DNA from: Cyclobacteriaceae bacterium
GTDB taxonomy: Bacteria > Bacteroidota > Bacteroidia > Cytophagales > Cyclobacteriaceae
NCBI GenBank assembly: GCA_019638285.1
Contig: JAHBUB010000004.1
Coordinates: 62,001 to 126,000, forward strand
Direction of reading: 5' to 3'
Length of the DNA stretch: 64,000 nt
Positions within the stretch are counted from its first letter, which is position 1. Every line of letters starts with the position of its first letter. The notes below the pieces were generated by a model that ran no database searches, was not told where the DNA came from, and worked only from the letters and a program-made list of their open reading frames with translations. Made by a program: the position numbers and the translations under genes. Positions 26,856 to 35,981 of the stretch are shown in pieces.

Positions 26856-28478
26856 ATGAAAAATTATATAAATAAACTGACGGTCTTACTATTAATGGGG
26901 GTTACCCTTGCCTGTAGTATGGACGAGTCAAAAGATCCGCTCCAGATGAGTGAGGTAAGGAAGGGGATTCTGCTCGTATTGCGAGGGGATGCTCAGGATA
27001 GACTGAATAAGACATCATGCAGCAATAGCTTTTTTAAGAACAATATAATTGGTGATGAAGTGTTCTCTTTTGATGGAGATTTTCTTGCAGAAGATCAGGA
27101 TGCACTTCAGGAAGTACAGGTATATGCAGCTTTGCCCGGTGAGGACAGAGTACTGTTGACTACCGTACCTGAAAGTGCATTTGCGATTCCAAGTGGAGGA
27201 AGGTTTAAACGAGGACATGTTTCTGTAACGCTCGCCAGCATTATGACTGCATTGAATTTGGATGCAGTATCTGCCGCGAATTTGGGTGCTGCTGACATTA
27301 AAATTTCAACGGACCTACTGTTGAAGGATGGATCGAAGGTGTATGCCTCTGATGCATTTTACTCCGGTTTGATTGAGAGCGTTATCTTCAGACCCGCCAT
27401 GAACCTGACCTATTGTGCAAACGATGTGGCAGATTTTCTACCGGTGGCTACTACCAAAATGCTCGGTGTGAAAGGAACTGTTCTTCCGTTGAAGGGTGGC
27501 GCAAGTGATACATTGCATATCAAATACAATCAGGCTGAAATAAAAACAGCACCAAGTGTTTCATTTGCTCCGGCAAGTGCAGGCACTGCGGGTCCTGTAA
27601 CGGCTCTTCCCTACAAAGGAACTAAGAATGAGTTTTATACAATCTATACAGCAGCAGGCACCTACACTGGAGCGGTAACTGCCACCGTAAGTGGAGCTAC
27701 TGCCATGGTGGCGGGAGTTGAATTGACTCAGAACAATAAAACGCAGATCATCAATGTGGATAACATTGCACCTGTTATTACTTCTGATATAGGTAGTTTT
27801 GTTATCGGGAAAGGTCAATTCATTACACTAAAAGTTAGCTATAATGAGAAGATGAGTACCAAAGCAGCGGATGCAGTGAAAGCAACCATCAGCGGCCAGG
27901 GACTTGAGACCATTACAAATGCACCGTTTACCATTTCGGCTGATGGTTTGTCTGCAAGTCTTATTTACATTTTCAAATTGGCTAACCCGTTAGTACCGGC
28001 AACGCAAGGTCCACTCACAGTTACTTTTAGTGGAGGCGCAGACGCAGCAGGAAATGCTGCACCAGTGCCTACCGGAAGTATCAATGTTGATGTAAACGCT
28101 CCTCCTGCACCGACACTGACTTTAGGCGGTGGTTATAACCTTGGTACACAAATTATGTGGAGTGCCAATGAAACCAACCCAGGTGGAGATCAGACAGGTA
28201 AGGTTTACTTCGTAGCAATCACTGCGGGCGCCAATGCCCCAACGGCTGTCAACATTGATCAGGATGGAGTAGCTACCTGGACGATGGCTACCGGTGTTTC
28301 GTTGAAGCAGGCAGGGACAATCAGCATTACCAGTTCAACCGGTAACTCTGCGAATCCTACCTTTACTCCATTTACTGCAAAAGGTACATTTGATATCTAT
28401 GCAGTATTTGTAAGCAACACAGGTAATAAGAGTGCTATTACCGTAGCACCTCAACTTGCAGGTGTAGCGATGAACTAA
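26856..28478 (+). CDS. SusD-associated multidomain lipoprotein with bacterial Ig-like domains, second copy
   Basis: 540 aa. A lipoprotein signal ends ..TLAC (Cys at residue 20). The N-terminal domain of about 180 residues ('EVRKGILLVLRGDAQD', 'LLKDGSKVYASDAF') is unlike that of the first copy. Ig-like repeats with 'VDNIAPVITSD', 'LKVSYNEKMSTKAADAV' and 'GADAAGNAAP' follow. The C-terminal beta domain ends 'VSNTGNKSAITVAPQ', matching the first copy's 'DTGNKSAYTVAP'. This is a modular pair: conserved C-terminal scaffold, variable N-terminus. Surface ligand recognition is an inference from position and architecture. Confidence 0.85.
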   Translation: MKNYINKLTVLLLMGVTLACSMDESKDPLQMSEVRKGILLVLRGDAQDRLNKTSCSNSFFKNNIIGDEVFSFDGDFLAEDQDALQEVQVYAALPGEDRVLLTTVPESAFAIPSGGRFKRGHVSVTLASIMTALNLDAVSAANLGAADIKISTDLLLKDGSKVYASDAFYSGLIESVIFRPAMNLTYCANDVADFLPVATTKMLGVKGTVLPLKGGASDTLHIKYNQAEIKTAPSVSFAPASAGTAGPVTALPYKGTKNEFYTIYTAAGTYTGAVTATVSGATAMVAGVELTQNNKTQIINVDNIAPVITSDIGSFVIGKGQFITLKVSYNEKMSTKAADAVKATISGQGLETITNAPFTISADGLSASLIYIFKLANPLVPATQGPLTVTFSGGADAAGNAAPVPTGSINVDVNAPPAPTLTLGGGYNLGTQIMWSANETNPGGDQTGKVYFVAITAGANAPTAVNIDQDGVATWTMATGVSLKQAGTISITSSTGNSANPTFTPFTAKGTFDIYAVFVSNTGNKSAITVAPQLAGVAMN

Positions 28479-28500
28479 GCATTGCAATGTTTTTGAAAAA

Positions 28501-28531
28501 AGGACTGCCCAAAAAGGCAGTCCTTTTTTTT
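28501..28531 (+). terminator. Terminator of the second SusCD operon
   Basis: AGGACTGCC (28501-28509) and GGCAGTCCT (28516-28524) form a 9-bp stem with an A-rich loop and a T-run. Confidence 0.9.
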
Positions 28532-28570
28532 AGAATAAAATTGTAGGGAATTACAGTGGGTAAGAATATT

Positions 28571-28636
28571 GGTGTTTTAGACTAAGACTTTACTTCCCAC
28601 GGGAATCAGTGAGTGGGCACAAAGTATTAAAACACC
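28571..28636. repeat. Nested inverted repeats between the lipoprotein gene and accD
   Basis: Outer arms GGTGTTTTA / TAAAACACC (9 bp, 28571-28579 and 28628-28636) enclose inner arms CCCAC / GTGGG (28596-28600 and 28613-28617). It lies between two convergent genes. It could be a structured 3' end or a chance palindrome. Confidence 0.35.
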
Positions 28637-28700
28637 TTTATTGGGTGGTAAAATTACAAGGATAGAAATAAGCAATACCAGTGAAGTGAGAAAAGAGAAG

Positions 28701-29540
28701 CTAAGCCAGCATCCTGAGTAGCGTAGCAAGCTTGGCTTTTAGATTTCTTCTGTCTACAATAAAATCCAGAAAGCCATGTTCAAGTACGAACTCTGCACTT
28801 TGAAAGCCTTTCGGTAAATCCTTTCCAATGGTTTCTCTGATTACCCGAGGGCCGGCAAACCCAATTAATGAATTGGGCTCTGCAATATTAAAGTCACCCA
28901 ACATGGCATAAGATGCCGTTACTCCGCCCGTGGTGGGGTCGGTTAATAAGGACACATAAGGTATTTTGGCTTCGTCCAGCAATGCCAGCCTGGCTGATGT
29001 TTTGGCCATTTGCATCAACGAAAGCCCCGCTTCCATCATGCGCGCTCCCCCCGATCTGGAAATCATGAGAAAGGGAGTCTTGGTTTTGATTGAATGATTG
29101 ATTGCTCGTGAAATTTTCTCGCCCACGACAGAACCCATTGAACCCCCGATAAAGCTAAAATCCATACAAGCGATTACGATATCAAGGCCATCCATTTTTC
29201 CGTATGCACTCCGCACCGCATCTTTTAAGCTTACCTTGGCCTGCGACTCTTTGATCCGTTTAGGATAGGGCTTGGAGTCTACAAAATTCAGGGGATCGGC
29301 AGATTCCATATCTGCATCGAGCTCTGTAAACGCATTGTTGTCAAACAAGATCTCAAAATATTCTTTGGATCCAATACGAACATGGTAATCCTCTTCCGGT
29401 ACCACATAAGCATTGTTTTTTAATTCCCGCGTATGTACAATTTTTCCTTCTGGGGATTTGAACCAAAGGCCATCAGGGACCTCTCGCTTTCCTTCTGTCG
29501 GGGTTAAAATCCCTTTGTCGGTACGTTTAAACCAAGGCAT
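28701..29540 (-). CDS. accD: Acetyl-CoA carboxylase carboxyltransferase subunit beta, zinc ribbon lost
   Basis: With AccA it transfers carboxyl from biotin to acetyl-CoA to make malonyl-CoA for fatty acid synthesis. 279 aa with the family start '[10 protein letters not shown]', then '[13 protein letters not shown]', '[16 protein letters not shown]' (CoA-binding crotonase fold), '[18 protein letters not shown]' and '[16 protein letters not shown]'. Notably, the N-terminal zinc ribbon's four cysteines are absent: positions 29-32 read SPEG and 47-50 VPEE where CxxC pairs are usual, and the only Cys in the protein is near residue 126. The rest of the domain is retained at the usual length. Not adjacent to accA; fbaB is 51 bp upstream on the same strand. 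Confidence 0.95.
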   Translation of the reverse strand: MPWFKRTDKGILTPTEGKREVPDGLWFKSPEGKIVHTRELKNNAYVVPEEDYHVRIGSKEYFEILFDNNAFTELDADMESADPLNFVDSKPYPKRIKESQAKVSLKDAVRSAYGKMDGLDIVIACMDFSFIGGSMGSVVGEKISRAINHSIKTKTPFLMISRSGGARMMEAGLSLMQMAKTSARLALLDEAKIPYVSLLTDPTTGGVTASYAMLGDFNIAEPNSLIGFAGPRVIRETIGKDLPKGFQSAEFVLEHGFLDFIVDRRNLKAKLATLLRMLA

Positions 29541-29558
29541 AAATATTGTTTTAAATGA

Positions 29559-29586
29559 ATGCTGACTTTTTACACAATATCAGCAT
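29559..29586 (-). terminator. Weak hairpin between fbaB and accD
   Basis: ATGCTGA / TCAGCAT, a 7-bp stem with a 14-base loop just after the fbaB stop. There is no strong T-run on the minus strand, so at most an attenuating structure; accD may still be co-transcribed. Confidence 0.3.
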
Positions 29587-29591
29587 ATAAT

Positions 29592-30665
29592 TTAGGCTAT
29601 TGTTACGCTCTTATCCAGGTATACATCTTGGATCGCATTTAAAATTCCAACCCCTTCTTTCATAGGCCTTTGAAAAGCTTTTCTTCCAGAGATTAATCCC
29701 ATGCCACCAGCTCTTTTGTTGATAACTGCTGTTTTTACTGCCTCAAGCATGTCACTGGCACCAGACGATGCTCCTCCGGAATTAATAAGACCAGCACGCC
29801 CCATATAACAGTTTACTACCTGATAGCGGCATAAGTCGATCGGGTGGTCTGAGCTTAACTGCGTGTACATTTTCTCATCTAACTTCCCATAGCTTGATCC
29901 ACCGGTGTTCAGGGCTTTGTACCCGCCATTGTTCTCAGGCAGTTTCTGTTTGATGATATCGGCTTGAATGGTTACCCCCAGGTGGTTTGCCTGTCCGGTA
30001 AGGTCGGCTGCTACGTGATAGTCTTTGCCATCTTTTTTGAAGCCGCTATTTCTTAAGTAACACCATAGGATAGTGGCCATCCCCAATTCGTGTGCTCGTT
30101 CAAAGGCTGCAGCTACTTCCTGAATCTGGCGTGTGGAATTCTCAGAGCCAAAATAAATCGTAGCCCCTACTGCTACTGCCCCTAGATTCCAGGCCTCTTC
30201 CACAGACCCATACATTATCTGGTCGAATTGATTGGGGTAGGTTAAAATTTCGTTGTGATTAATTTTAACGATAAAAGGAATTTTGTGTGCATATTTTCTA
30301 GAGACCATTGCCAGATTGCCAAAAGTAGTGGCTACTGCGTTGCAACCGCCTTCTATGGCGAGTTTGACAATATTATCTGGATCAAAATAGATTGGGTTTT
30401 TTGCAAAGGAGGCACCAGCGCTGTGTTCGATTCCCTGATCGATAGGGAGGATCGAAAGATAACCAGAGCCACCCAATCTTCCATGATTGTACAAGGCGCT
30501 CAGGCTTCTAAGTACTTGTGGTCCCCGGTTGGATTGAACAAACACCCTGTCTACAAAATCTGAACCCGGAAGAATGAGCTTGTCTTTCGAAACGGTTTTG
30601 CTTTCGTGGTCCAGTAGATATTTGGCCTCTTTACCTAGTAATTTGGATATGCTTGTTTTTGGCAT
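29592..30665 (-). CDS. fbaB: Class I fructose-bisphosphate aldolase (DhnA type)
   Basis: Cleaves fructose-1,6-bisphosphate to glyceraldehyde-3-phosphate and dihydroxyacetone phosphate through a Schiff base, without metal. The 357 residues contain '[18 protein letters not shown]', '[12 protein letters not shown]' (barrel lysine), '[13 protein letters not shown]' and '[14 protein letters not shown]' near the phosphate site, as in FbaB/DhnA. No class II aldolase is in the window. Its own promoter is at 30689-30719. Confidence 0.93.
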   Translation of the reverse strand: MPKTSISKLLGKEAKYLLDHESKTVSKDKLILPGSDFVDRVFVQSNRGPQVLRSLSALYNHGRLGGSGYLSILPIDQGIEHSAGASFAKNPIYFDPDNIVKLAIEGGCNAVATTFGNLAMVSRKYAHKIPFIVKINHNEILTYPNQFDQIMYGSVEEAWNLGAVAVGATIYFGSENSTRQIQEVAAAFERAHELGMATILWCYLRNSGFKKDGKDYHVAADLTGQANHLGVTIQADIIKQKLPENNGGYKALNTGGSSYGKLDEKMYTQLSSDHPIDLCRYQVVNCYMGRAGLINSGGASSGASDMLEAVKTAVINKRAGGMGLISGRKAFQRPMKEGVGILNAIQDVYLDKSVTIA

Positions 30666-30688
30666 GATGGGATTGACGATTTGAACTT

Positions 30689-30719
30689 CAAATATAACCC
30701 CAAGTGATAACTACTCCAA
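30689..30719 (-). promoter_or_regulatory. Promoter of fbaB (Bacteroidota type)
   Basis: On the minus strand TTG (30719-30717) is followed after 20 bp by TATATTTG (30696-30689), an exact TAnnTTTG. The fbaB ATG begins 23 bp downstream. Confidence 0.75.
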
Positions 30720-30743
30720 TCAAGTTTAGAACTGGGGCAAAAA

Positions 30744-30772
30744 AGAACCCGCCCTGATGTGGGGCGGGTTCT
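30744..30772 (-). terminator. Terminator of the rpsP-rimM-trmD-rplS operon
   Basis: AGAACCCGCCC (30744-30754) and GGGCGGGTTCT (30762-30772), an 11-bp GC-rich stem, with Ts following on the minus strand (AAAA at 30740-30743). Confidence 0.9.
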
Positions 30773-30784
30773 TCAATAGAACTT

Positions 30785-31162
30785 TTATGCTTTTGAGGTC
30801 TGTCTACCAGCCAATTTTTCTTTAATCCTTGCAGATTTACCTTGTCTTCCCTTCAAATAGTAGAGTTTGGCCCTACGTACCTTACCAGACTTGATAAGCT
30901 CGATTTTGTCGATGCTGGGGCTTAATAGTGGGAATACACGCTCTACACCTACTCCGTTGGATATTTTACGAACAGAAAAAGATTCTCCGTTTGTGCTTTT
31001 TCCTCTGCGGTACAACACCACACCTTGAAACTGCTGAATACGCTCTTTGGCGCCCTCTGTGATTCTTACATGCACATTAACGGTATCACCCGCTTTGAAA
31101 TCAACGATATCTGCTCTCTTTGAAGCCAATTCTTGCTCCACTATCTTCATTAAATCAGCCAT
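30785..31162 (-). CDS. rplS: 50S ribosomal protein L19
   Basis: A large-subunit protein at the 30S-50S interface. 125 aa starting [18 protein letters not shown], with '[16 protein letters not shown]', '[14 protein letters not shown]' and '[18 protein letters not shown]'. The reading frame is open 10 codons further upstream but the family start is the ATG at 31162. Last gene of the rpsP operon, 82 bp after trmD. Confidence 0.98.
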   Translation of the reverse strand: MADLMKIVEQELASKRADIVDFKAGDTVNVHVRITEGAKERIQQFQGVVLYRRGKSTNGESFSVRKISNGVGVERVFPLLSPSIDKIELIKSGKVRRAKLYYLKGRQGKSARIKEKLAGRQTSKA

Positions 31163-31244
31163 AGTATGATGGTTTTGTAAAATGGACTGCAAATATAGGA
31201 TTTAGCAATTACAAAAACCGATCGAATGCAGTTTTTTTATACAG

Positions 31245-31928
31245 TTACAAGTCACTTTCGAAGAGACCAGGTCTCCTTATTTTGGTGCGTTCAACGGCCT
31301 TTTCATATCGCCACTGCTCAATATTCGATTCATGGCCCGACAGAAGAACATCAGGCACGTTCCAGTTTTTATAAGTTGCAGGGCGGGTATACACAGGAGG
31401 GGCTACCAGCCCATCTTGAAATGAATCGGTTAAAGCAGAGCTTTCGTCAGACAAAACGCCTGGAATCAGCCTTACTATGCTGTCCGAAAGCACTGCAGCG
31501 GCCAGCTCCCCCCCGGAAAGCACATAATCTCCTATGCTTATTTCTCTGGTAATGAGGTGCTCTCTCACCCGCTCATCCACACCTTTGTAGTGGCCACATA
31601 GTATGATCAGGTTTTGGTGAAGACTCAGCTGATTGGCGATTGACTGTGTTAAAAGCTCTCCATCTGGGCTCATGTATATGACTTCATCGTAATTATGAAG
31701 TCCTTTGAGGTGAGAGATGCACCGATCAATCGGCTCCACCATCATTACCATTCCCGCGCCTCCTCCAAAAGCGTAATCGTCTAAGGCCTTGTGCTTATTG
31801 GTTGAATAATCCCTGAGATCATGTATTACAATGCTTACCAATTGCTTGTCTTGTGCTCTTTTTAGAATAGAGTCCGAAAAAGGACCTTCTAATAGTTTGG
31901 GCAAGCAGGTGATGATATCAATACGCAT
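31245..31928 (-). CDS. trmD: tRNA (guanine-N1)-methyltransferase
   Basis: Methylates G37 next to the anticodon of tRNAs reading CNN codons, preventing frameshifts. 227 aa, start [20 protein letters not shown]. The knotted SPOUT SAM site is seen in '[18 protein letters not shown]' and '[18 protein letters not shown]'; the catalytic Asp sits in '[12 protein letters not shown]'. Third gene of the operon. Confidence 0.98.
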   Translation of the reverse strand: MRIDIITCLPKLLEGPFSDSILKRAQDKQLVSIVIHDLRDYSTNKHKALDDYAFGGGAGMVMMVEPIDRCISHLKGLHNYDEVIYMSPDGELLTQSIANQLSLHQNLIILCGHYKGVDERVREHLITREISIGDYVLSGGELAAAVLSDSIVRLIPGVLSDESSALTDSFQDGLVAPPVYTRPATYKNWNVPDVLLSGHESNIEQWRYEKAVERTKIRRPGLFESDL

Positions 31929-31954
31929 TTACAGCAAGGTACAAATAAGATGCA

Positions 31955-32452
31955 TTAGATATCCAGAAAGCCTTCGGGTAGCGCTACCTTCACCCTTTTT
32001 TCACTTGCGTCAATTTCCTTTATGAAGTAATCGCTAATAGGAATTAGAAATTCTTTCCCCTGTAAGGAAACAACCAAAAGCGGATTGAGAGCGTGGTTAT
32101 TGATGGCAGTAATTGTACCCAATTCTTCGGAGTCAGTACATACGGTGAACCCAATCAAATTGTTGGTTTCCAGTTTGTCTGATTTTGATTTAGAGGAATT
32201 AGGAAGGTAAAGCCTGCATTTGCTAAGCCGATCCGCTTGCTCGGAATTATTCACATCCTCGAGCTTAACAATGGCAATATCATTCAAACCGGAGATTTCT
32301 TCAATAAAAAATGGAATCAACCTGTTGTCAATTTCAACAAAGATTGATTCCAAATTTTTTGGAAGGGATGACTCCAGAAGAATCTTTACGTCACCCTTAA
32401 ATCCATGTCTCTTGATCACGTACCCAACTTGGTAGCATGAGTCAATATCCAT
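31955..32452 (-). CDS. rimM: Ribosome maturation factor RimM
   Basis: Assists 30S head assembly by binding S19. 165 aa with the N-terminal barrel 'YQVGYVIKRHGFKGDVKI' and a C-terminal PRC-barrel-like domain ('LIGFTVCTDSEELGTI', 'KEFLIPISDYFIKEID', 'LPEGFLDI'). Its place between rpsP and trmD is the conserved bacterial order. Confidence 0.95.
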   Translation of the reverse strand: MDIDSCYQVGYVIKRHGFKGDVKILLESSLPKNLESIFVEIDNRLIPFFIEEISGLNDIAIVKLEDVNNSEQADRLSKCRLYLPNSSKSKSDKLETNNLIGFTVCTDSEELGTITAINNHALNPLLVVSLQGKEFLIPISDYFIKEIDASEKRVKVALPEGFLDI

Positions 32453-32461
32453 GGCTTATAT

Positions 32462-33043
32462 TTATGCTTTGGCCTCTCCGCTTTCAGGAGCTGCCTCAGC
32501 TTGGGAGGCTTCAGTTGCTTCTGCTTGAGGCGCAACGATTTCTTCAGTTGGAGCTTCCACTGCTGGTATTGGGTCAGCCTCTTTCACCACATTCTTTTTC
32601 TTTATGGCTTCTGCTCTGGCTTCTTTTACTTTTGTTTCAGCGTCTTTACGGGCTTTTGCCTTGTCTTGTTTGCCCTTGGCAAGCGTATCCTTTTTACCCT
32701 GAATTTTGGATTCTTTGGACTTCATCCATTCTTCCCATTTCGCATTAGCCTGCTCTTGAGTAACAGCACCTTTTACAACACCTATCTGAAGGTGTTTTTT
32801 TAACATAATACCCCTGTATGACAATATTGCTTTCACAGTATCAGTAGGTTGTGCACCATTCATCAACCAGTGAAATGCCCTGTCGTCTTTTATCTCGATG
32901 CTGGCAGGATTTGTCAATGGGTTATAGGTTCCAATTTTTTCAATAAAGCGACCATCACGTGGTGCTCTGGCATCCGCTACGACTACATCGTACATTGCCA
33001 GTTTTGCGCGGCCTCTGCGGGCCAATCTAATTTTTACAGCCAT
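32462..33043 (-). CDS. rpsP: 30S ribosomal protein S16 with long C-terminal extension
   Basis: A small-subunit assembly protein. The S16 core (residues 1 to about 80) is canonical: '[20 protein letters not shown]', '[13 protein letters not shown]', '[15 protein letters not shown]'. Beyond it is a tail of about 110 residues rich in Lys, Ala and Glu, first basic and helical ('[18 protein letters not shown]'), then acidic and Ala-rich to the end, giving 193 aa versus about 82 in E. coli. Extended S16 tails are known in Bacteroidota; their role is unknown. First gene of the rpsP-rimM-trmD-rplS operon. Confidence 0.97.
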   Translation of the reverse strand: MAVKIRLARRGRAKLAMYDVVVADARAPRDGRFIEKIGTYNPLTNPASIEIKDDRAFHWLMNGAQPTDTVKAILSYRGIMLKKHLQIGVVKGAVTQEQANAKWEEWMKSKESKIQGKKDTLAKGKQDKAKARKDAETKVKEARAEAIKKKNVVKEADPIPAVEAPTEEIVAPQAEATEASQAEAAPESGEAKA

Positions 33044-33092
33044 TTTGCTTGTTTTGTTATGTGGATCTCGTCCAGTATAATTTTTAGGACTG

Positions 33093-33122
33093 CAAATGTA
33101 GCGGAATTTTTCTATTTGCCAA
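33093..33122 (-). promoter_or_regulatory. Promoter of the rpsP operon
   Basis: Minus strand: TTGG (33122-33119) and TACATTTG (33100-33093) with about 19 bp between TTG and the TA. The TACATTTG -7 box is exact. It starts about 50 bp before rpsP. Confidence 0.7.
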
Positions 33123-33206
33123 TGCTCCCCCGATCTATGGATAAAAGCGACTATTCAAATACTCGTTAATGCGGTTATTAGATTTTTAATACATAAAACC
33201 GTTGGT

Positions 33207-33214
33207 TACATTTG
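33207..33214 (+). promoter_or_regulatory. -7 element of the sucA operon
   Basis: TACATTTG, identical to the -7 box of the divergent rpsP operon. It sits 19 bp before the sucA ATG, implying a very short leader. No good -33 element is visible. Confidence 0.5.
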
Positions 33215-33233
33215 TTTACACACTACCAAAACT

Positions 33234-35963
33234 ATGGACAAATACTCCTACATATCCAATGCTGACGTTGGATACCTTGATGAACTTTACCAGAATTATA
33301 AGAAGGATCCTTCCAGTGTGGATTCCTCATGGCAGAAATTTTTTGAGGGTTATGACTTCTCTCAGCAACGCTATGGAGACAACGGTTCTTCTGCTGGGGT
33401 ACCAGACGGACTTACCATAAAGGAAACTCAAGTAAGGACATTAATTCATACCTATCGGGGACGTGCTCACCTGAAGTCGAATACCAATCCGGTTCGACCA
33501 AGAAGGGATCACAAAGTGCCATTGGATCATAAATACTATGGCCTGACAGATGCCGATTTGGATGCTGAGTTTGATGTGGGAGTAGAAGTAGGTTTAGGTA
33601 GGGCCACTTTAAGGAAGATCATTGAAAAGCTTGAAAAGGTATATGTAGGGCCGATTGGGTTTGAGTATAGCTATATCAGAAACCAGGAAATCTTCGACTG
33701 GTTTGTGCAAAAGTGTGAAACGGAGTACTATACCTACAATCCAAGCATTGAGGAAAAGAGGAATATTCTTTACAAGCTGAACGAAGCGGTAGTGTTTGAA
33801 AACTTTCTTCACACCAAATTTCTTGGGCAGAAACGTTTTTCGTTGGAAGGCGGAGAAAACACAATTCCGGCTTTGCAGACGATTATCAATAAAGCAGCAG
33901 AACTTGGTGTGTCGGAAGTAGCAATTGGTATGGCGCACAGAGGCCGCCTCAACGTTTTGTCAAACATACTCGGCAAAACCTACGAGCAAATATTTAGTGA
34001 GTTTGAAGGAAATGTAGGAATCGATGGTACGATGGGGGATGGTGATGTGAAATACCATCAGGGATTTGCAGGTCATATTGATACACCCTCAAAGAATAAA
34101 ATATACGTAAAACTCACCCCCAATCCATCTCACTTAGAAGCCGTTGATCCGTTGGTGCTTGGCTACACACGTGGTCAGATTGACGATGAGTATGCTGGCA
34201 ACCTTAGTAAGGCAATGGCCATCCTCATTCATGGGGATGCAGCTATCGCAGGACAAGGCATATTATACGAAATTGTACAAATGTCGGGCTTACCTGGCTA
34301 TCATACAGGAGGGACTGTTCATTTTGTAATTAACAATCAGGTGGGCTTTACCACGGACTATGATGACGCTCGTACATCTATTTATTGTACCGACTTAGCA
34401 AAAATTATAGATGCACCGGTGCTCCATGTAAATGGGGATGATGCAGAAGCAGTTACTTTCTGTAGCAAGCTGGCGGTAGAATACAGACAAAAGTTTGGTA
34501 AGGATATTTTTATTGACATGTTATGTTATCGCAGGCATGGGCACAATGAAAGTGATGAACCGAAATTTACACAGCCAAAACTTTATAACCTTATTGCTAA
34601 GCACCAAAATCCCCGGGAGATATATTCCAAGAAACTTGTAGAGGGTGGTGATGTAGATGCTCAATTGGCGAGCGAAATGGACAAGGCGTTTAGAGACCAA
34701 TTACAAGACAGACTAAACGAGGTGAAGCAAAACAAGCTGCCGTATAAGGTTCAAAAAATTGAAGAGGAATGGCATAAGCTAAGAAAGTCGACTCCAGAAG
34801 ATTTTGATTCGTCTCCGTCTACAGCCATAAAGCAGTCTGTTATTGACAAGGTAGGAAAAGCCTTGATTACGTTGCCTGAAGGATTTAAACCCATTAAGCA
34901 AATCGAAAAACTTTTGAAGGAGCGAAAGGCAGCGTTTTTTGAAACTAAAGAATTGGGCTGGGCTGAGGCCGAATTGTTAGCTTATGGATCTATTTTATTA
35001 GAAAAAAGATTTGTTCGCTTTTCTGGTCAGGATGTGAAGAGAGGCACTTTCTCTCATCGCCATGCTTACGTAATGGATGTAACAGACAATCAGGATTATT
35101 GCAATCTTGATCATATTGAAGAAGGGCAGAGGAAATTCCAGATTTTTAACTCCTTGCTTTCTGAATTAGGAGTGCTTGGGTTTGAATATGGATATGCCAT
35201 GGCCTCACCCAATGCACTTGTGCTTTGGGAAGCTCAATTCGGTGATTTTGTGAATGGTGCCCAGGTAATGATTGACCAGTTTATTGTCAGTGCCGAGTCG
35301 AAGTGGCAGCGTATGAATGGATTGGTAATGTTGTTACCGCATGGATATGAAGGACAAGGGCCTGAGCACTCCAGTGCAAAGCCAGAACGTTTTCTTCAAC
35401 TTGCTGCCGAATACAATATGGTGATAACTAACCCTACTACAGCAGCTAATTTGTTCCATTTGCTCAGAAGGCAGGTGACCTGGGAATTTAGAAAACCCTG
35501 TATTGTCTTCACGCCTAAATCGCTGCTTCGCAATCCTGCAGTAGCTTCACCGGTTAGTGAATTTACAAAGGGAGGCTTCAAAGAAATTATTGATGACCCG
35601 ACCAATCCTAAGACGGCTAGAAAATTGATTTTATGCAGCGGAAAAGTTTATTACGATTTGGCGGAGGTAAAACAGAAGAAAAAAATTAAGGATATTGCTA
35701 TTGTTCGTATTGAACAGTTGTACCCCTTCCCTGAAAAGCAAGTCGATGCATTGTTGAAAAAATACAAAGGAGCCAAGGTTGCCTGGGTACAGGAAGAGCC
35801 TTCGAATATGGGATATTTGAGTTTTATCATTCGCATGATGCCCGAACAGAAATTTGAGTTTGTATCCAGAAAGGCAAGCGCATCCCCTGCTACTGGCTAC
35901 TCTAAAGTACATAAAGCAGAGCAGGAAAAATTAATAAACCAGGCCTTAGAAATTAAATCTTAA
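33234..35963 (+). CDS. sucA: 2-oxoglutarate dehydrogenase E1 component
   Basis: The thiamine-diphosphate-dependent decarboxylase of the TCA-cycle 2-oxoglutarate dehydrogenase complex. 909 aa. The N-terminal E2-binding segment is present ('YISNADVGYLDELYQNYKKD'), followed by 'IGMAHRGRLNVLSNILGK', 'HGDAAIAGQGILYEIVQMS', 'TVHFVINNQVGFTT', the Mg/ThDP site, 'YRRHGHNESDEPKFTQP' and the C-terminal 'LLPHGYEGQGPEHSSAKPER'. It starts the operon with sucB 18 bp downstream. Confidence 0.97.
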   Translation: MDKYSYISNADVGYLDELYQNYKKDPSSVDSSWQKFFEGYDFSQQRYGDNGSSAGVPDGLTIKETQVRTLIHTYRGRAHLKSNTNPVRPRRDHKVPLDHKYYGLTDADLDAEFDVGVEVGLGRATLRKIIEKLEKVYVGPIGFEYSYIRNQEIFDWFVQKCETEYYTYNPSIEEKRNILYKLNEAVVFENFLHTKFLGQKRFSLEGGENTIPALQTIINKAAELGVSEVAIGMAHRGRLNVLSNILGKTYEQIFSEFEGNVGIDGTMGDGDVKYHQGFAGHIDTPSKNKIYVKLTPNPSHLEAVDPLVLGYTRGQIDDEYAGNLSKAMAILIHGDAAIAGQGILYEIVQMSGLPGYHTGGTVHFVINNQVGFTTDYDDARTSIYCTDLAKIIDAPVLHVNGDDAEAVTFCSKLAVEYRQKFGKDIFIDMLCYRRHGHNESDEPKFTQPKLYNLIAKHQNPREIYSKKLVEGGDVDAQLASEMDKAFRDQLQDRLNEVKQNKLPYKVQKIEEEWHKLRKSTPEDFDSSPSTAIKQSVIDKVGKALITLPEGFKPIKQIEKLLKERKAAFFETKELGWAEAELLAYGSILLEKRFVRFSGQDVKRGTFSHRHAYVMDVTDNQDYCNLDHIEEGQRKFQIFNSLLSELGVLGFEYGYAMASPNALVLWEAQFGDFVNGAQVMIDQFIVSAESKWQRMNGLVMLLPHGYEGQGPEHSSAKPERFLQLAAEYNMVITNPTTAANLFHLLRRQVTWEFRKPCIVFTPKSLLRNPAVASPVSEFTKGGFKEIIDDPTNPKTARKLILCSGKVYYDLAEVKQKKKIKDIAIVRIEQLYPFPEKQVDALLKKYKGAKVAWVQEEPSNMGYLSFIIRMMPEQKFEFVSRKASASPATGYSKVHKAEQEKLINQALEIKS

Positions 35964-35981
35964 AAAAATTAACAAACTATC

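Noticed and set aside
14781..28478. Polysaccharide utilization locus
   Set aside because: SusC/SusD pairs are present, but no glycoside hydrolase, lyase, sulfatase or sensor-regulator is nearby, so a glycan substrate is not supported.
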